Part shown: positions 25,701 through 40,700 of the stretch, piece after piece
Layout of the letters: the number at the start of each line of letters is the position of its first letter
Numbering within the stretch: position 1 is the stretch's first letter
Assembly: GCF_021018805.1 (NCBI RefSeq)
Contig: NC_086251.1
Location: forward strand, 41,982,767 to 42,046,766
Source: Prinia subflava
Taxonomy: Eukaryota; Chordata; Aves; Passeriformes; Cisticolidae
DNA: 64,000 nucleotides
Direction: 5' to 3'
The notes under the pieces: generated by a model
What the model saw: only the letters and a program-made list of their open reading frames with translations
Database searches by the model: none
What the model was told of the DNA's origin: nothing
Translations under genes and position numbers: made by a program

Positions 25701-28700
25701 ATAGAACAGGAAATGGACACAGGGCTGAGGTGGAGGAGATGGGAATGATTAGGTCTGTAAGTGGTAGCACTAAAGCTTTTTGCTCTCCTAATAAAGCATA
25801 TATATATATATATATATATATGTATATGTCTGTATATACAGTAAGTACACATTAATTGGCAGACAGGTAGGTCCATGGTACTAAAGAGGGGAAGCTTAAG
25901 CTGAGGAGTTCTGATGAGTGTTTGGAGGGTATTGCTGATGCAGTAACACAGTTCTCCATCACAGAAGATCAGAAATCAAAGGTTCTGCCAGCAGCCTCTC
26001 AGAGTGCCACATAACTAAAGCTTCTCTAGGCAGTTAAAATACCCTGCTTTGAGCAATCCTGGCTAGTCTGCATAGAAGCACAGCTGATTCCAGCTGAGGC
26101 ACATTAGTTTGCAGCTGAGTATTTAATTTGAACTCATAGTGAAATCAATTTTTGGGTTCCAAAGAGATGTCCCAATAAGATAGGATCTGTCTGTTTCAGT
26201 GCTGGTTTGAGAACACAAAACTGTTTGAACTGGCTTTATGTTCAGCTGTAGATTTGAATTTGATTCAGATCTTCTCCAGGACTCACTGCAGTGGTCTGCC
26301 CAGTGAATTTGTTTCTGGGAGTCATCACGTGCACAGCACTTCTCAGGGTGCTTATGACATCCCTCACTCCCTCCCAAAACAAGGTGGCAGAAAAAGAGCA
26401 GTCAAGGATTAAGGATGAGCAGGTAATGAAAGAGTGTGGGATCAGGGCAATAAGAGGAATGTGTGAATGACCCAAAACCTGTATTTACCTTGGGCCATTT
26501 GTGACACTAATAGTGGAAATGACAGAAACATACCTCCTCACACCATGTTGCTGTGATTGCTGATTATGCTGGTAAGAGACATTTAAACAAATTATTTTAG
26601 AATGATTCCTATTTTTTCTGGCTTTAAATAGTCCTTCTGGGAAACTTGAAACTAAACCAGTTTATTTTCTTTTGGTTGTTTAGTACTGTCCTTCTTGTAC
26701 AGACAGTCTAGTTTACTATCTGCTTGTTGTATATATACAGGTATTGGGAAAGTAGCTCAGAAGGTGACACATGTTTTGTTTTTAAAAGGTCTCTCTTATG
26801 AAGTCTTGGCTTACATGCATGATTGTATCCTTGTGTGGGACTGTTTTTGTGTAGACTGCATAGAAAGCCATATCACATGTGCTAATGTTCTGATCCTTTC
26901 AAAATCAGACAGACATTGTAGCTAGGTAAAGAGGTTAATTTTAAATATTGATGGAGATGGCCTTATTTAGAGACTGATGGGAAGGAATTTGAACAAGAAA
27001 ACATAGCTGGAGAATTCCTAAATTCACTTGAGATTTCATAGCATCAATGCTGACTCATTAAAAATCAGTACAGCATCTGATAAATCCAGAGAGAGACACC
27101 TCAGTGCTCTGTATATCAATAATTATTTCAAGACAATATGTTAGACAGATGTCAGAAAAGGGTTAGGTGAAATACTTGTTAGGTCTCTGCTGATGGTCAA
27201 GTTGGCAAATTGACTGAAAAGAGCGTTTGAAGAAAGTGAAAAAATGCATGAATTTCCTCATGTCAGACACTAGTGAAATAATCCTGGAGACCCTATGAAG
27301 TTTATGTTCATGAAGATCACTGGTTGCGTTTCATTTGGGCAACATAAATTTGAAAGGATTTATGCCTATAGATATAACAGTAAAAATACAATTCAATAGT
27401 GTCTGGAACCTGGTGATTACATTTTTAAAGGAACATTGAGTTTGCAACTGACATTTAGATAAGAGAAGTTGAGATGGGGTGGAGAAGAAATGTTGTCACA
27501 CAACTGAACAGGAGCAGTGTTGGTTCATAAATTTATTTTTGTCATACATTTCAGTGATAGCAGCTTCCTGTGTGTACTTTAAATGTTCCTCTTGCAGTGC
27601 AGGAGTTCACGCCTCAGTAGTGGAGATCAAGAAAGGGAAACTCTGCAAGAACACACACTTAAAAGCTTTTTTCTGTTTCCAGATAAATGTGAAATAAAGA
27701 CAGCAAAGTGCATTCTATTTTTATGGGGTTTTTATTTGTTTTATGATTCAGTTAGTTAAAAACAGGCAAACAAATTAATTTCCTTAAGGTGTGTTCCAAA
27801 TTGTCAGCTTGTGTGAATTTGCAGCTCTGGTGGAGAAACTGTCCCTTTGTTTGAATGGAAAGCATACTTGGCTGCTATGAAGCTTTGATGATGCCATCCA
27901 ATTGTGTAATGTTGATTCACTCACTCCTTAAATGTTTCTTCAATCAAATATTTCAAGGAACTTTTTGGCTGGGCTTTTCAAGGGGCTGTGTCGCTGAATA
28001 TCTAACCCTTTTACGAAGAGGAGCATTCCATGTGTTGAATATATGATACTTGGGAAATACCTCCTCAGCCTTGTAAGGATGCCTTTGCCTGATGCTGAAG
28101 AGCAACTTGCCCTTTCACCCCCACCAGGAGTGTTACTTAAAAATCTGTAGCCTACTAACTGTATCCAAACTCCACTGTCTTCTTTGAACTGCCCAGAGGA
28201 TTTTCTGTCCTCAGCAGTGGAAGAAGTAACATAGAGGTGACAAGTCTTACTTTAGATCTTCCTCATCTATGTTATCTGAGAGCTGTTCAAAGGAAGCCAA
28301 AGAATGACTTGTAGAATTATAGAACTCAGAAGATAATTGCTCCAGCGCAACCCCCTTGGTGAGATCTGGCCATGTGGTCTCTTCTCCAGAGCTTTGTTCT
28401 CTTACTTCTAGGCAGCAGCCAGCTGGCCTCCCTTTGATGTGTGTGCCATCATTTAACTGCTAGGTGTGCCTTCCTCTGTGGAAGTATAGGCCAGAATTTG
28501 TAAAACACTTGGGTTTTTTATCTGTAAGTCATATGGAATGATCCTATCAAAACAGCGCTGTGTGTAGCTGTGTGACTTTGGAGACAGGATGCAACTGATT
28601 GTTTCCTTGTTCTCAGGTTCTCCTCTTGGTTGTGAAGCAGATTTTTCCAGATTTTGAGTTCATGTGGCTGGTGGAAGAAGCTAAGAAGAATCTGCCCTTA

Positions 28701-31700
28701 GAGCTGGATTTCCTCAATGAAGGCAGAAATGCTGAGAAGGTTGCTCATATGCTCAAAAACTTTGACTTTCTGAAGGTGAGAAAGCACAAATTTCTGTCTA
28801 TGTGTGTGCATTAATAGTCTCTCTTACTGCATCTTATGCCTCTCATTCACCAAATGGAGGAACCATAAGGAGGGAGAATGGAGTTCAGCCCCTCTGTGTT
28901 GTTCATCCTAGACAGCTCTGCTGATACAGACCAGAATATGCTCTAAGATGTGCTTTCTCCTTGACTGTTTCCTATTGAATGCACTGTGTTGGGTCAGGAG
29001 TAGTGGCTTGCAACCAGCATTCTTTGGAGCCTGCTACTCATTTTCCCATGGTTTTTTTTCTGAATTTCATTTTCATTTTCTTTCTGAACTTGTTCAGAGA
29101 CTGTGGTTTTGCCATTCTTTGCTGAGCCATCTGATGGTACCTTTCCTTGGGCTCTATCTCAACTGAGGGCAAGAAATGGACATAGAACAGAAGAGCTAGA
29201 CTGAAACATATGATGTCAAGTAGTATTGAGGACAATTTGTATCTCAGGGAGAAGCATATTCACATGAGTCCTTCCTGCTGCAAAAGAGCACATTCTCACT
29301 CTAGAATTGGACTTTTATCCTTCATACACATCTATGGCTAATGCATTCATGTTACCTTCATAGAGAAACCAAATTGCACTCATGTGTGGTCTTCCCCACT
29401 GATACTTTTTCCCCACCTCCCCTGCTACACGCTTAGGTCACTGACAAATGTCTCAAGTACAACCAGACATGTACACATCTCATTCTTGGAAAGACATAAG
29501 GTCACATCTTCAAAGTCATGTGTTCAGAAATCTTTTGCTGCCATACAAGAGACACAAGCGTTCAGTGTGTGCTTTCTGGAAACACACATAGTGCCATGGT
29601 TGCAGTCACTGATGTGACTGTGCCCATGGCACATACAAAGAGGCAGTGAGAAACGCACCCTGCTGTGGACCTTCCTGCATACACACTTCTAAATGAGCTT
29701 GTCAGCTCCTGTTTATGCAGAAGTCCCAAGATAGAAGTGACAGAGGTCTGAAATAAGGTGAGTTTTGTTAGGCTTTACAGGCGGATATATCCAGTTTTCC
29801 TTGCTTCTTCCATGTAAGGGCTGTAATTCCATGTTGCCTAATGCCAGTTTTGGTGCAGTCTTTTTGGAGCCCAGTGGCAGCAGTGGCCTTCCCATAGGCA
29901 CAGATAGGTAAAAGCCACCACATGGAAGGCCAGAGGCCAATAGTTTTGCTGAGTGGGTGCTTATCAGAAGTGATGCACCTTAGAGAGTGTATCCATTGCA
30001 GCTGCAAGTAGCATACTGTGAAGTAAATCCCTGTGGAGATGGCCTATCACCTCCTTGCTGGGGTAAGGAACTATCATGATATCAGTATGTGTAACAATAA
30101 CAAATGACTTGAGATGGCTAAATAATGGATTCTCCTGTCTGACCTGCCAATTCAGAGACGTGTTCATCACCTAAAAGCAACAGAAGAATTGGGCTCCTGT
30201 ATCATAAATTTTCCTAAACACGCTAGAAAGCTGAGAAGCAGATTTTGTGCTGTGAACCTGTTTGAGCTTTTAAAGCCAGAGATAAATTATTTCCACACAC
30301 AAGCATTAGAGCCAAACATCTGTGAGTAATTAAAAAAAAATCACTGAAGAATTTGGCTGTGATTGAGAGAGGCATCTTCGACAGCATGAATAGCGCTTTA
30401 CAAGCCTACTGACTTGCCTGTGTAAATCCTGAGACAAGAATGAGTGTCACTGGAAGTGATCTAAGGGATCAGTGAGCTAGAGGGGATGGGGAGTTTTAGT
30501 TTCGGAGTTAGGAGGCTTTCTCACCAATCTAACTGCAAAGAATGGGCATCCAGATAAGCTGGGAAGTCTGTGAGTGTCTGAAGCCCCCTTGCTCACAGTG
30601 GATCTATGGCATCAAAGTCTAAGCAAGGTTTGCATGCAAAGTATACCAGGAGTGTTGAATGGTGGGACTGAGGGACATTGAAATTGCTCAGCAAAGGAGC
30701 CTTTGATCTAAAGTGGCACACACATGGGAAAGTAGAAGTGGTCTCTCCAGGACAGGGAAAGGAGGGAAGCAGATAGTTGGTAAGGGACTGGGATATTGTC
30801 AGTAGTTAAAAGCAACAAATGCTGCTTGTTCAGGAGCTATGATGAGCTACAGTGGCCTGGTTGGTCATCCCCTGGTTTTGGTCAGTTGATGGACAACACC
30901 TCTTACCGCTTCCTGTCCTGGCCCAAGGTGCTGGTCCTGAGTCCATGGCTGAATCAAGAGGATGAGGAGAGGTGACTGCAAAGCTGGCTTACTATTTGCA
31001 TGATCCAAAATTATTATCTCTTTATTGGGGCACAGTAATGGGAGTAGGCGGAGCTCCCTTAGGTCTTTGCTAAAATGTACATGTGTGTCTTCACACATGT
31101 GCAGAGGCAGATTTGGGCAGATTTAGGGTTTGATCAGCACAGTAACATGAGGAGTTTCAAAAGCGAATTCAGCAAAATGGCTCTTGACAATAGGGACTTG
31201 AGCATGGGAGAAATTTCTCTGGAGAGGGAGGCTGGAAAATGGGGAGCCAGCCTGTCAAGTCACTTTCTCCCTGGATGACACCAGACCTCTTCTCTGGTAC
31301 CTCACTCAGCTTGATCTACCACAGCTTGAATGAAAAGGGCTTTGACATTTTACACTCATTACTGTGTTGTTGGCAATAAGATAGTTAAGGGTCTCCCAGG
31401 GTTTCTGTGACAAGACCCTTATTTGTGACACTCGATTTTTCTCCCAGTTCAATTGCAGATGGCCTAAGTATGCAGGGTTTGTCAGCTCCAAGGCGTTCAT
31501 GTTCCAAGGGGCACTGCGGAGATACAATTTATGACCATGGCTTATAATTTTTAAAGCTGCATAAGTGGACCCTGTGCGTAGCAAACAAGATGCAGTTCCT
31601 GTCTAAAGGAGCTGAGTGGATGATTCAGAGACTTGCAATAGGTACTAGTTAAACAGCCCAGCTAGAGGAGCTGCAGAGCAGGTAAGAAAGGTATCTCAGA

Positions 31701-34700
31701 CATCACTGGGAATGGGAGGTGGTCAGAATCCTGTAGTGTGGTCAGAAATGTTGCATGAGATCAGATCCTACTGTAGTTGAATTGGTCTATTATCCTTGTA
31801 CACATTGCTGCTGCAGAAGAGGCTGATAGATGGATTTACTTCCTTTGTGCTCATCCAAAAAACCAAGTCCTTGCTTCAGCTGCTTCCATTTTTACACCTT
31901 TTCTGGGACTTGTGTGATATATTCTCCTTCCTTTCTCAAGCTGTTGTCTGACCTAACCCATCTGTTTCTGTTTCAGGTCCCCAGGATCTACTGGGAGCTC
32001 TCAACAAAGCGTGTTCTTCTCATGGAGTTTATGGAAGGAGGACAAGTGAATGACAGGGCCTATATGGAGAGGAATGGCATCAACGTCAATGAGGTAGTTT
32101 CTCAGCCATCTCTGAACTGGGCGTGCTGAGCAATGCAAAACTGATTTTGACCTTGATGCAAAATGGAGGCTGACAGGGCAGGATGGGGTGGGGCAGAAGA
32201 CTAAGCACACATGGATGTGAACAGAGCAATCAGAGAGGTTTCTGTTCTCGTGCATTTTGGAAAAGTACATAATCCCTTCTGAGGAACACTCTCCTGTAAG
32301 CTGCAGAGCTAGGGAGATCTTAAGGAGGCATAGTGAAAGATGACCATGCTCTTACATTAAAAGACACCCATGGTTTGTTCCAAGATGGAAATTCCTGTTA
32401 CCCTAAAGGAATACCTTCAGTTTCTGATTATTTTTATCTCATGGACTTTGCTATTAAGAGAGATTTGAAAAGTTCTGTCTGTAGCAAAACATGGTCAGCT
32501 CCATTCATCTGGACAAGTCAAGTGGTCCCAAGTGAGAGAGTTGTTTCTTTGAGTGAGTTTATCCTATACTTCTGCTATAGGCAGAGGTGAAATCTAGCCC
32601 ACATACTCAGATAGAAGAGTGAATATTCCTCAAGGCTTGAGATAGTCAGAAGGGCTTGTTTTGATACATTAACAGAAGAGCTCTTGAGCAATATGTACAT
32701 TTAGATTTTGAGGTGTGCTTCCTCGTAGATCTCAGACAGCAGATCCATTTTGAGATTGAGGTAGTTAGCATAGTGTAGCTCCCTGGGGTTTTCTTGGAAT
32801 TTTCTCACATTGCTGGAGGTAGAAAAGTTGGAGAGAAACAGCTAATTTCAGTTTTTCCTACTTGCAGAGGCTTTTGCTTGTGATGGAAGCAATGTAGGGT
32901 GAAAGTTCTGCTAATTTTTTGTTTATTCATGCCTTTGGGAAGGTTGTTTTGTGATGACTTGGCACAATATGTTCCATGCAGCAGTGAAATCATGTACTTT
33001 CCTGAGTCTGAGCTGGTCTCTAAATAATAGCTAAGACGTAATTTTTAAAAAGTTGTCAACAGACTTCTATTACTGCAAAGTATAAGCCCCAGAGAGTTCC
33101 AGCCATCTGTCAGGTAGAGGATGTTACTCAGCTCAGTGGTAGAAGTGAGTTTTCTTTTTTCATATTCTCTCCCCACTGCCTGAAATTAATGGTAAACTTT
33201 TACTGATTGCTAGCAAAGCAAGGTAGTAAGGAGGCAATACTGAGCTTGTCAGAATCATGTGATGGGAAAAGATGTCTGTTATTATGGCCACAGTAAGATG
33301 AGGTAGGGGCACTGCACACCCCAGACTTCTGCAGCAAGGTGCAGCAGATGGGGACAAATATTGCCTAGGTTAATTATTGGCTGCTGCTGTTGTTGCCCTG
33401 GGTAAGGGACTGCATGGCATGGTGGGGAGATGAGCAAAAGGCAGCAGACACTGAAAGGAGCATGAGGAGGGGGAGGCAACCTGGGTTTCAAAACTGTGAC
33501 CTGGCTTATAATATGACAGCACTCTTGGCTTTCAAGAGATGCATTAGCTCCCTGTAAATCACCCAAATATACTTGTTTTATCAATCCCTCTATCATTTTA
33601 CTCCATTTTGTTTTATGGTGTGGAGGAAGAGGAGTCTTCACTAAGCAGGATTTCTCTTTTGTGACAATGCAGCCTTGAAAAGCAAGCTGAGCCTCTCTCC
33701 TCTAAATGGAAAGGATCCCTGAGGTGAAAGCTCCCTTCAAACCAGGTTACTGACATTTACTTAATACCGTCTGTAGCAGGATTATCATTAAAGCTACCCA
33801 AAAGCACATTAATCTCTCTGGATCCGTCCAAGTGGTGGATTGTAATGGCATTTAATCAGAGAAGGCTTTGATTTCTAAAGACAAGTGCAAACATTGAAAT
33901 ATGTGCCTGTGGAACAGTTACTTATTCATGTACAAGTGTACTTGTACACTGTAGTGTAGCTGAGGAGGAACATGCAACTGGGATATTGACAGTGAAAGGG
34001 AAATCTGGAGAGGGGAGTTACCAGGAGTGAGCTGGCAGGAATTTTAAGGGAAGGCTAGAACATGGTAATGCTAAGAAGGGGGCATATGGAAACGGGGCTC
34101 TTCCTATTTTTAAATACAATAAAATTTGCAGTCTTGGTTGGAAAGGTATATTTGGAAGAAGTGGGTAGAGCAAGAAAGAGAGAAAAATTAGACTGAGGGG
34201 CTCGCAAGGGGGTTGTAACATGCTGTATACAGGAGGAAAGGAAGGGCAACAAGGCTACTTAGAGCATGGATTTTTAAAGAAGATCCTAAATGGCACAAAT
34301 GTTACTTTTGCATCCATTCTGATTATACCTGATTCATTTAGAGAGATCTTATTTATATACAAATCTTAACATTATCTTTGGTCTGCTACATGGGTTTTCC
34401 ATATCTCACCTTGTGAGTTCTCTGCCTGTCTCTGCAGAGGCTGCTGTATCAGCTGTGGAGCTTCCAGATGTGCTCATGGCATGTGCTGTATTGCCTCAAA
34501 CTAACCAGCCAGCTCAGGTAGCCAAGTGAAGAGTCCCCATGATCAGCCTGATTTGGATTTGAGTCAAGGAAAGGAAACAATGCCATGTACTTCAGCTCAC
34601 TGAGAGCCTGGTCACAAGCCATGGTTGATTCAGAAGTCAGAAATGTTTTTGTCCAGCTGAGAATTGAAAGCGAACAGCTAAGGTACTTAGGATGAACTAC

Positions 34701-37700
34701 TGTGCACAATTATTGCCATCTGTTACTCTGTCCTATTGTGGCTTTTTGCTTCTTTCTGTTACTAAATGGGTTCTGCACTGAAACAGTATCTCTTAGCTTG
34801 ATAAAGAGCCCAGTACCTTCCTGTAGCTGACAGCTTTGCAACTTGAAATACGCTTTCACTGTGGGATTTACCCTTCTGCCAAGAGTCAGGAGCTGTAGCT
34901 GTGTAGCTGCTAAAATTTAAGTGGGATTTCCCAGTGTGGGATCCTTTTGTCAGCAGTGGAAACCTCTCATGTCTCAAGTATTTGTGCTTATAACACTCAA
35001 GTGTTAGATGAATCGGAGCATGGAGAGCTCTGTTTCTGGGGAAAATGGCTATTCTTGCTCTTTGCACTTACTGAGTTAGTCTGGGGAGAGGTTTCTTTAC
35101 ATATTCTCCTACTTTCATCTTGTCTGAAGCTTAGTGAAATTCACAAGGCACTGATAAGCAGGAATAGTGACCTCCAGTATTTTCAGCTTTTGAACAGTGT
35201 ACAGACACCAGGTAAAAGAGTTAGATTACACACAGACCTGTTTCTTACTGAAAGTAAGTATTGAGCATCAATGTCAATCAATTGCTTAAGTCTCAACAAG
35301 ATGCTTTACATTAAGTCCAAGGAAATACAAGTGCGTTTAAAGCAAAGGAGAATGATCCCCATGGTCATTTTGGGTCTGACAGATGCAAGAAACAATAAAA
35401 AATACAATGACTAGTCTTCTCTAGCTGTGTCCTTTTGAGAATCTGTGCAAACTTGATGAGTTAGTGCCTCAGTTCCCTGGTGGATGAGTCAGAGTATTTC
35501 TCCCCACTTACACACCATGGAAGATGGAGCATTGAGCGTGAAAATAATTTTCTGAGTCCCCAACAGAGTACAGGACATGCTAGGAGTGCACGCCAGGAGT
35601 CCTAACAACTGTTCCTGTATCTTAATGACATCAGGTGTGTTCAGACATCATCTTGCTGTGATGCTGGATCACTGCATAGTAACAGTACTGCCCAACACAG
35701 CACTTTTGATCCTCACAACTGGATCACAGAGGACAGAGTGTGAAATCAGATCTCTTGTGTGACCGCCCTAATCTACTATGGATAAGAGCCATTTCAGAGC
35801 AGAGGCAGAGAAGGCTTCAAATTGTGGCTATTCTCCATCCACACCCTTTGCTAATTTGACACCAGTTTAATTGGGCAGAATTGCCCTAGCAGGATTAAAC
35901 AAAACCTTAGACGATGGCTGTAATAACAGCAATGAAAGCAAGCAAAAACCCAATACAGTCTTCAATCCAATTAACCTTCGATTAAGGTTCCAAAATCAAT
36001 GGTATTATTTTGGCCGGAGGAGGTAATATTGAGCCCTGAGAAATGAGCTGCACAACGACCTTTACTTTTAATGAGATCAATAGAAGTTAGTGTCGCCATC
36101 TCTTAAAATAATTGGCAAATATTACAGCCAAATTAAGACCAGAGACTAGTATCTGCTCCTGATCTAAAGAGACAGTCACAGATGGAGGTGGGATGAGAAG
36201 GGATGATGCACTATCAGGCCGTTTCATCTAGGACTTATCAGGGGCAGGCAGTGAAATCATCTCTACAGGACCATGGCACAGTATTTTTTTCTGAGCTTTT
36301 CTTCTTGATGTCCATTAGAGGCACAGAGCCAGAACCACTCCAGCTTGCTCACAAGTCCAGGAAAGTATTGGTGACTTTCCCCAGATAACCCCGGCTGGTT
36401 TGTTATATTGCATTATGTCACGCTACCCAGGAGTGCTTTTTACTGTAGGAGGTTTCTTGCTAACTCTTGGGTATTGGTATTTTTAAAGGTACTACTTGTG
36501 ATGAACTTTCTAGAGTTTTGTTACTGTCACATTGCTCTGTCAGGAGGTGTGCTGATTTGTTGCAGGGAGAGTTGCATACAGGGGCAAAGGTGACAGGTTC
36601 TCTAGGCTTTCAAAACTGATGGCACCAACATATTGTGGCTGTTTACATATACAAGAAGAAATATATTGCTTCTGGTACCTGCACTACAGCTTGGGATCCT
36701 CTGAGTTAGGTGACAGAAATGCAGTAGGCATACTTGTTAAAATATTCGGTACACTGGATATGACACCATTAACTAGAAAAAGTAGGGATTAGTAGGGAAA
36801 TTGCAAAGTCGATAAGAAACTCAAAAGAGGCAATAGTGGAGAGAAGTTACCATAGTGGAGTTCTGTGAGATTTGCTCTTCAAACAGACCTCATTTAACAA
36901 ACTGGTGATGACCTCAGCACAAACAGAACTATATCAAGGAGACTGTTGATGATTCCAGGCTGGGGGGTCTGACATTGTAGAGGAGGACCAGAGTATCAAT
37001 AGCACTTGGTGGCCTTGAGGATTGAAGTGGTAGAAAGGGATAAAAAGGAGCAATGTCAAGTGAAAAGTTATGTGCTTGAAAACTAATGAGAAGAGTTTCT
37101 TAAATATACCGAGAGTTTGTCAGAGGGAAGTGCCACATTAGAATTAACTTTAGGATATTATCACAGCATGTGTGTCTTTCCTGTGCAGTGCAACTGCAAA
37201 GGACAGATGGACTTCTAGGACACACCAGGTAAAGGAGCATCCTGTAGAAAATGGGGCGTATTTCTGCTTCTTATTAGGCTGATTATTATCTGACTGATGG
37301 ACACATTGGAGTAGTAAATACTGGAGAGGAACAGAACTAGTTAAACTCTAGGATTATGCTAGCTAAGGAAATGATTTAAACCGAACATCCTTAAAGTTAG
37401 GCTGGGGTTTAGGGGAAACGTTCTGACCATCTAAAGGGCAAATTTTTCAAACAGCTACCAAAGTCATACTTTCTTTGTTACATATTTCCAGTGAACTTGA
37501 CCAGTTTATAGAAGGACTGCATGATGCTGTACAGTAACAACCCTTAATGTCTGCATTGCATTCTTATATTCTTCTGTATTTGTTTACAACTCACATAGGA
37601 TAGTTGGTGACATGTAACATCATTGCCAGACTGAGTATGTGAAAAGCACTTCATGTGCTTAGGTTGGTGAACAGTTACTCCCGAGTCCAGCTGTTATACA

Positions 37701-40700
37701 TGTATCTATCATTCCATTGTTTGACTGTTGTCAGCAATCTCTTTATTCCTCAGGTCTGGCTTTTTTTCAAAATGAAAACATTGGGCTGAAAATGTGTGGT
37801 TTGTCTGACACAGTGTCATGGTCATGTCACATAATTTGGCAATGGCAGGTTGGTATTTGCATTGACTGGTAAGGCCACAGGCTCACTTGATGACTGTAGT
37901 CATCATGTTCTGCTGCAGCACAGACAGGCAAATTTAACTTCTTTTAGTCAATAAAACACATTCTGGCAATAGGCAGGGACATGCCTCTGGTCAGACCTGG
38001 AGCCTGATGTCATCCTGATAAATCAAGCTAAGCTCTGCTTGCTGATCAGCATAGTTTTTGTTTTTATGTGTTATGCCTAAATTATGCCATTCATGATTAC
38101 ACCCGCTTTTGCCTGGTTGTATTTCTTGCATACAGAACTACAGAACTACAGGTGCTTCTGCTCCTTGCTATTGAAACCTCTTAACCAGTAGACTGTTCCC
38201 CCTCTTCCATTCCTTAGCCAACTTTGGAATCTTCAGCTCTTTTAATCTTTTTCCCATGTAAGTGCCTCCTGCATCCTGCTCATTTATTTGCTTTCTCTGA
38301 ATTCCCTTTGTGTAGTCTGCATCTCTTGAGTTAATGAGTTGTCTGGAAGTGAATGCAGAATTCCAAGACTATTATTACAAGATTATTATTGTTTTACAGT
38401 GTGCAGCAGAAGAATGCTGAGGGACAGTGGTAATGATAAAGACCTTGTTTTGTTGGATGATAAACAGAGAAAGGACTGATGACCTCTCTGTGTCATAACA
38501 AAAAGCCTCTGTGTTAACTGTGGTCTTTGCTTCTGTAAATCATTGCAACCTTTTTTCTAATTTGTGATGCACCTTCACCCTGAGGTCTTACATTGCTTAA
38601 ATGCATGCTGAATTCCTCCCTTCTCCTGAGCAGAGGTTTTCATAAGTCTGTTTTCTCATTTCACCTAGCCATGTTCTTCCAAAGAGAATTCTGTAGATAT
38701 TATTTGTCCAGTGGCTTTCTCAGTAAGGGTGGAATAAAGGCCTGAAGTGACAAGGCACAGTACTGAAGAATTAATGTATATAAAGGTTCATATAAAGGTT
38801 TTTTTCCTAAACTTTTTCTCAAGAAATGCAAACTCCCTTTGTCTGAATTATAATGATAGGTTGCTACTCACATACTGCACTTTAGGACCTAGAGTGTAAA
38901 GCTTCTGATTTCGTTTAGAATTTGACAGTATTGTTGCTTTCTATCTTAATTTATTTGGTATCCTATTTTAGAGGTATGACAACAGACAAAATTATGTGAA
39001 AATACTTTAGTGTGTGCCACAGCTCCATGGTAAATTTCTTCCAAAAGTGAAGATTGTTTATATGCTTGCATTATAAATCCCTGTAACATATCTTCTATAT
39101 GCTAATGAAAGAGTATAGAATACATTCATATGTCTTAAAGAAGTCATAAAGTTTGGTTGAAGATACTGCAGATACTTAAGTTTGCATGTTGGGGAATAGG
39201 TAAATATAAGTACAGGAGGGAAGAGAGAGAGGATGGGGATCTTGCAGTGAACATTGTCTTCTACCCATGACCCAGCCTGTGAGTCTGAGCAGAGCTATAA
39301 TGCCTTTGTTTCATGGGAGGATGGGAAGATGGATCTCAAGCTGCTCTTGTGTGGCATTAGGGCTGCAACAGGCTATGACCATAGACCAGTTTAGTCACCT
39401 TTCTGGTGATAGAGACTCAGGAGGGAGGACCTTCTCTGCATCTGGAACTTGCAGCCATATCATAAGATGCTGTTAATGAGGCTGGCATGGATAACCTGGT
39501 GAGAGGCGTTTTTGTAGGATCCTAGGATATTTGGGTTTGGAATGGAACCTCAAGAAGGTTTCTATCAAATCTTCTTCTAAGGCAGGATCAGTTATGAGAT
39601 CAGACCAGCTTACTCAGGGTGTTAGTCAGGTCTGTAAAACCTCTGAGGATGGAGATTGCACAGCCCCTTCAGCCATGACCACTCAATAGGTTTGCATAAC
39701 TGCCAGCCCTTGTCTGGACTTGTGGTCAATGGGTATGAGGCATCATGTTGGCCCCCAGATTGTCCCCAAGTCCTCATCTTCAATAATGCTGTGCTTTTCC
39801 ATGCCCTCGAAAGACAAGCAGCTGAGGCAGTGAGGGCTGAGTGTGGTTAGCCCGGTGTGTGCACCGGTGTCAGGGTTGATGCTGTGATCAGTCATAATGT
39901 CCGAGTCCATTCCTTCTGGTGTATGGGTCCGTGGGAGGCTTTGTGAATGAGTGACATGATGGGCATAAAACAGACTATTTGGCATGTCCTTGGACTGTCA
40001 GCAAGGGCTACTCAGCTCTTATATGAGATCACAGCACCTGGTACTTTGGTCCTATCTAATTTTAGAGCTTGCTGATCAAGGAGACTTGTGACGGTCAGTT
40101 CATGGCTATGGTGATCTCTGCTGGTGATTCAGAAGGGAAACATCACTCACCTCAGTCAGTACTTAAAATAACACCTGCATGGCATTAGGGAAGCTGCACT
40201 ACAGGAGATCACAGGGTTGCATTGTTCTGTCTGTGTGGGTGATTCATCATGAGGTGGGCCAGCCTTCACGTGATTCAGCAGTGGTTCCAGGTCCCACTTG
40301 AGGGACAGAGGATTGTTTCACATGATCCTACTGCTTTCCCTGTTGGTGTGCTGCAGGAAGGGTTCTTGTTCTTTCTCCTCATTTGTAGTTACTTGGCCAC
40401 TATTCATAGTGAATGCTCTTCTCAGAGGTGGCCACATTTCAGAGGTGGGTAAAGCAAGCCCTTTCTTGTCTGTCTGGTTTCCTGCAGGATGAGCTGTCAT
40501 TACTATCCCTGTTACCTCTTCTACCACCTCTGCTTATGGGGACAGCTGCCAGTTTGCTGCTTACAGAGTGTGTCTGGAGATATACTTAAAATAATTTATA
40601 ACGACTGTCTTTTAATTGCTTGTTCAGCACTCTGCTGTGTAGCACTGTGCCTCTCTGGGATGGCAGGGAGGGCTGGTGGTGGGATGGCAGGGCAAGGCCG

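Noticed and set aside
25622..25855. Open frames crossing the AT microsatellite
   Set aside because: They read through the AT repeat as alternating Tyr-Ile and have no other support.
28311..28370. Possible reverse CR1 end (GAATTATAGAACTCAGAAG)
   Set aside because: Only a few bases agree with the CR1 terminus and the following text does not fit.
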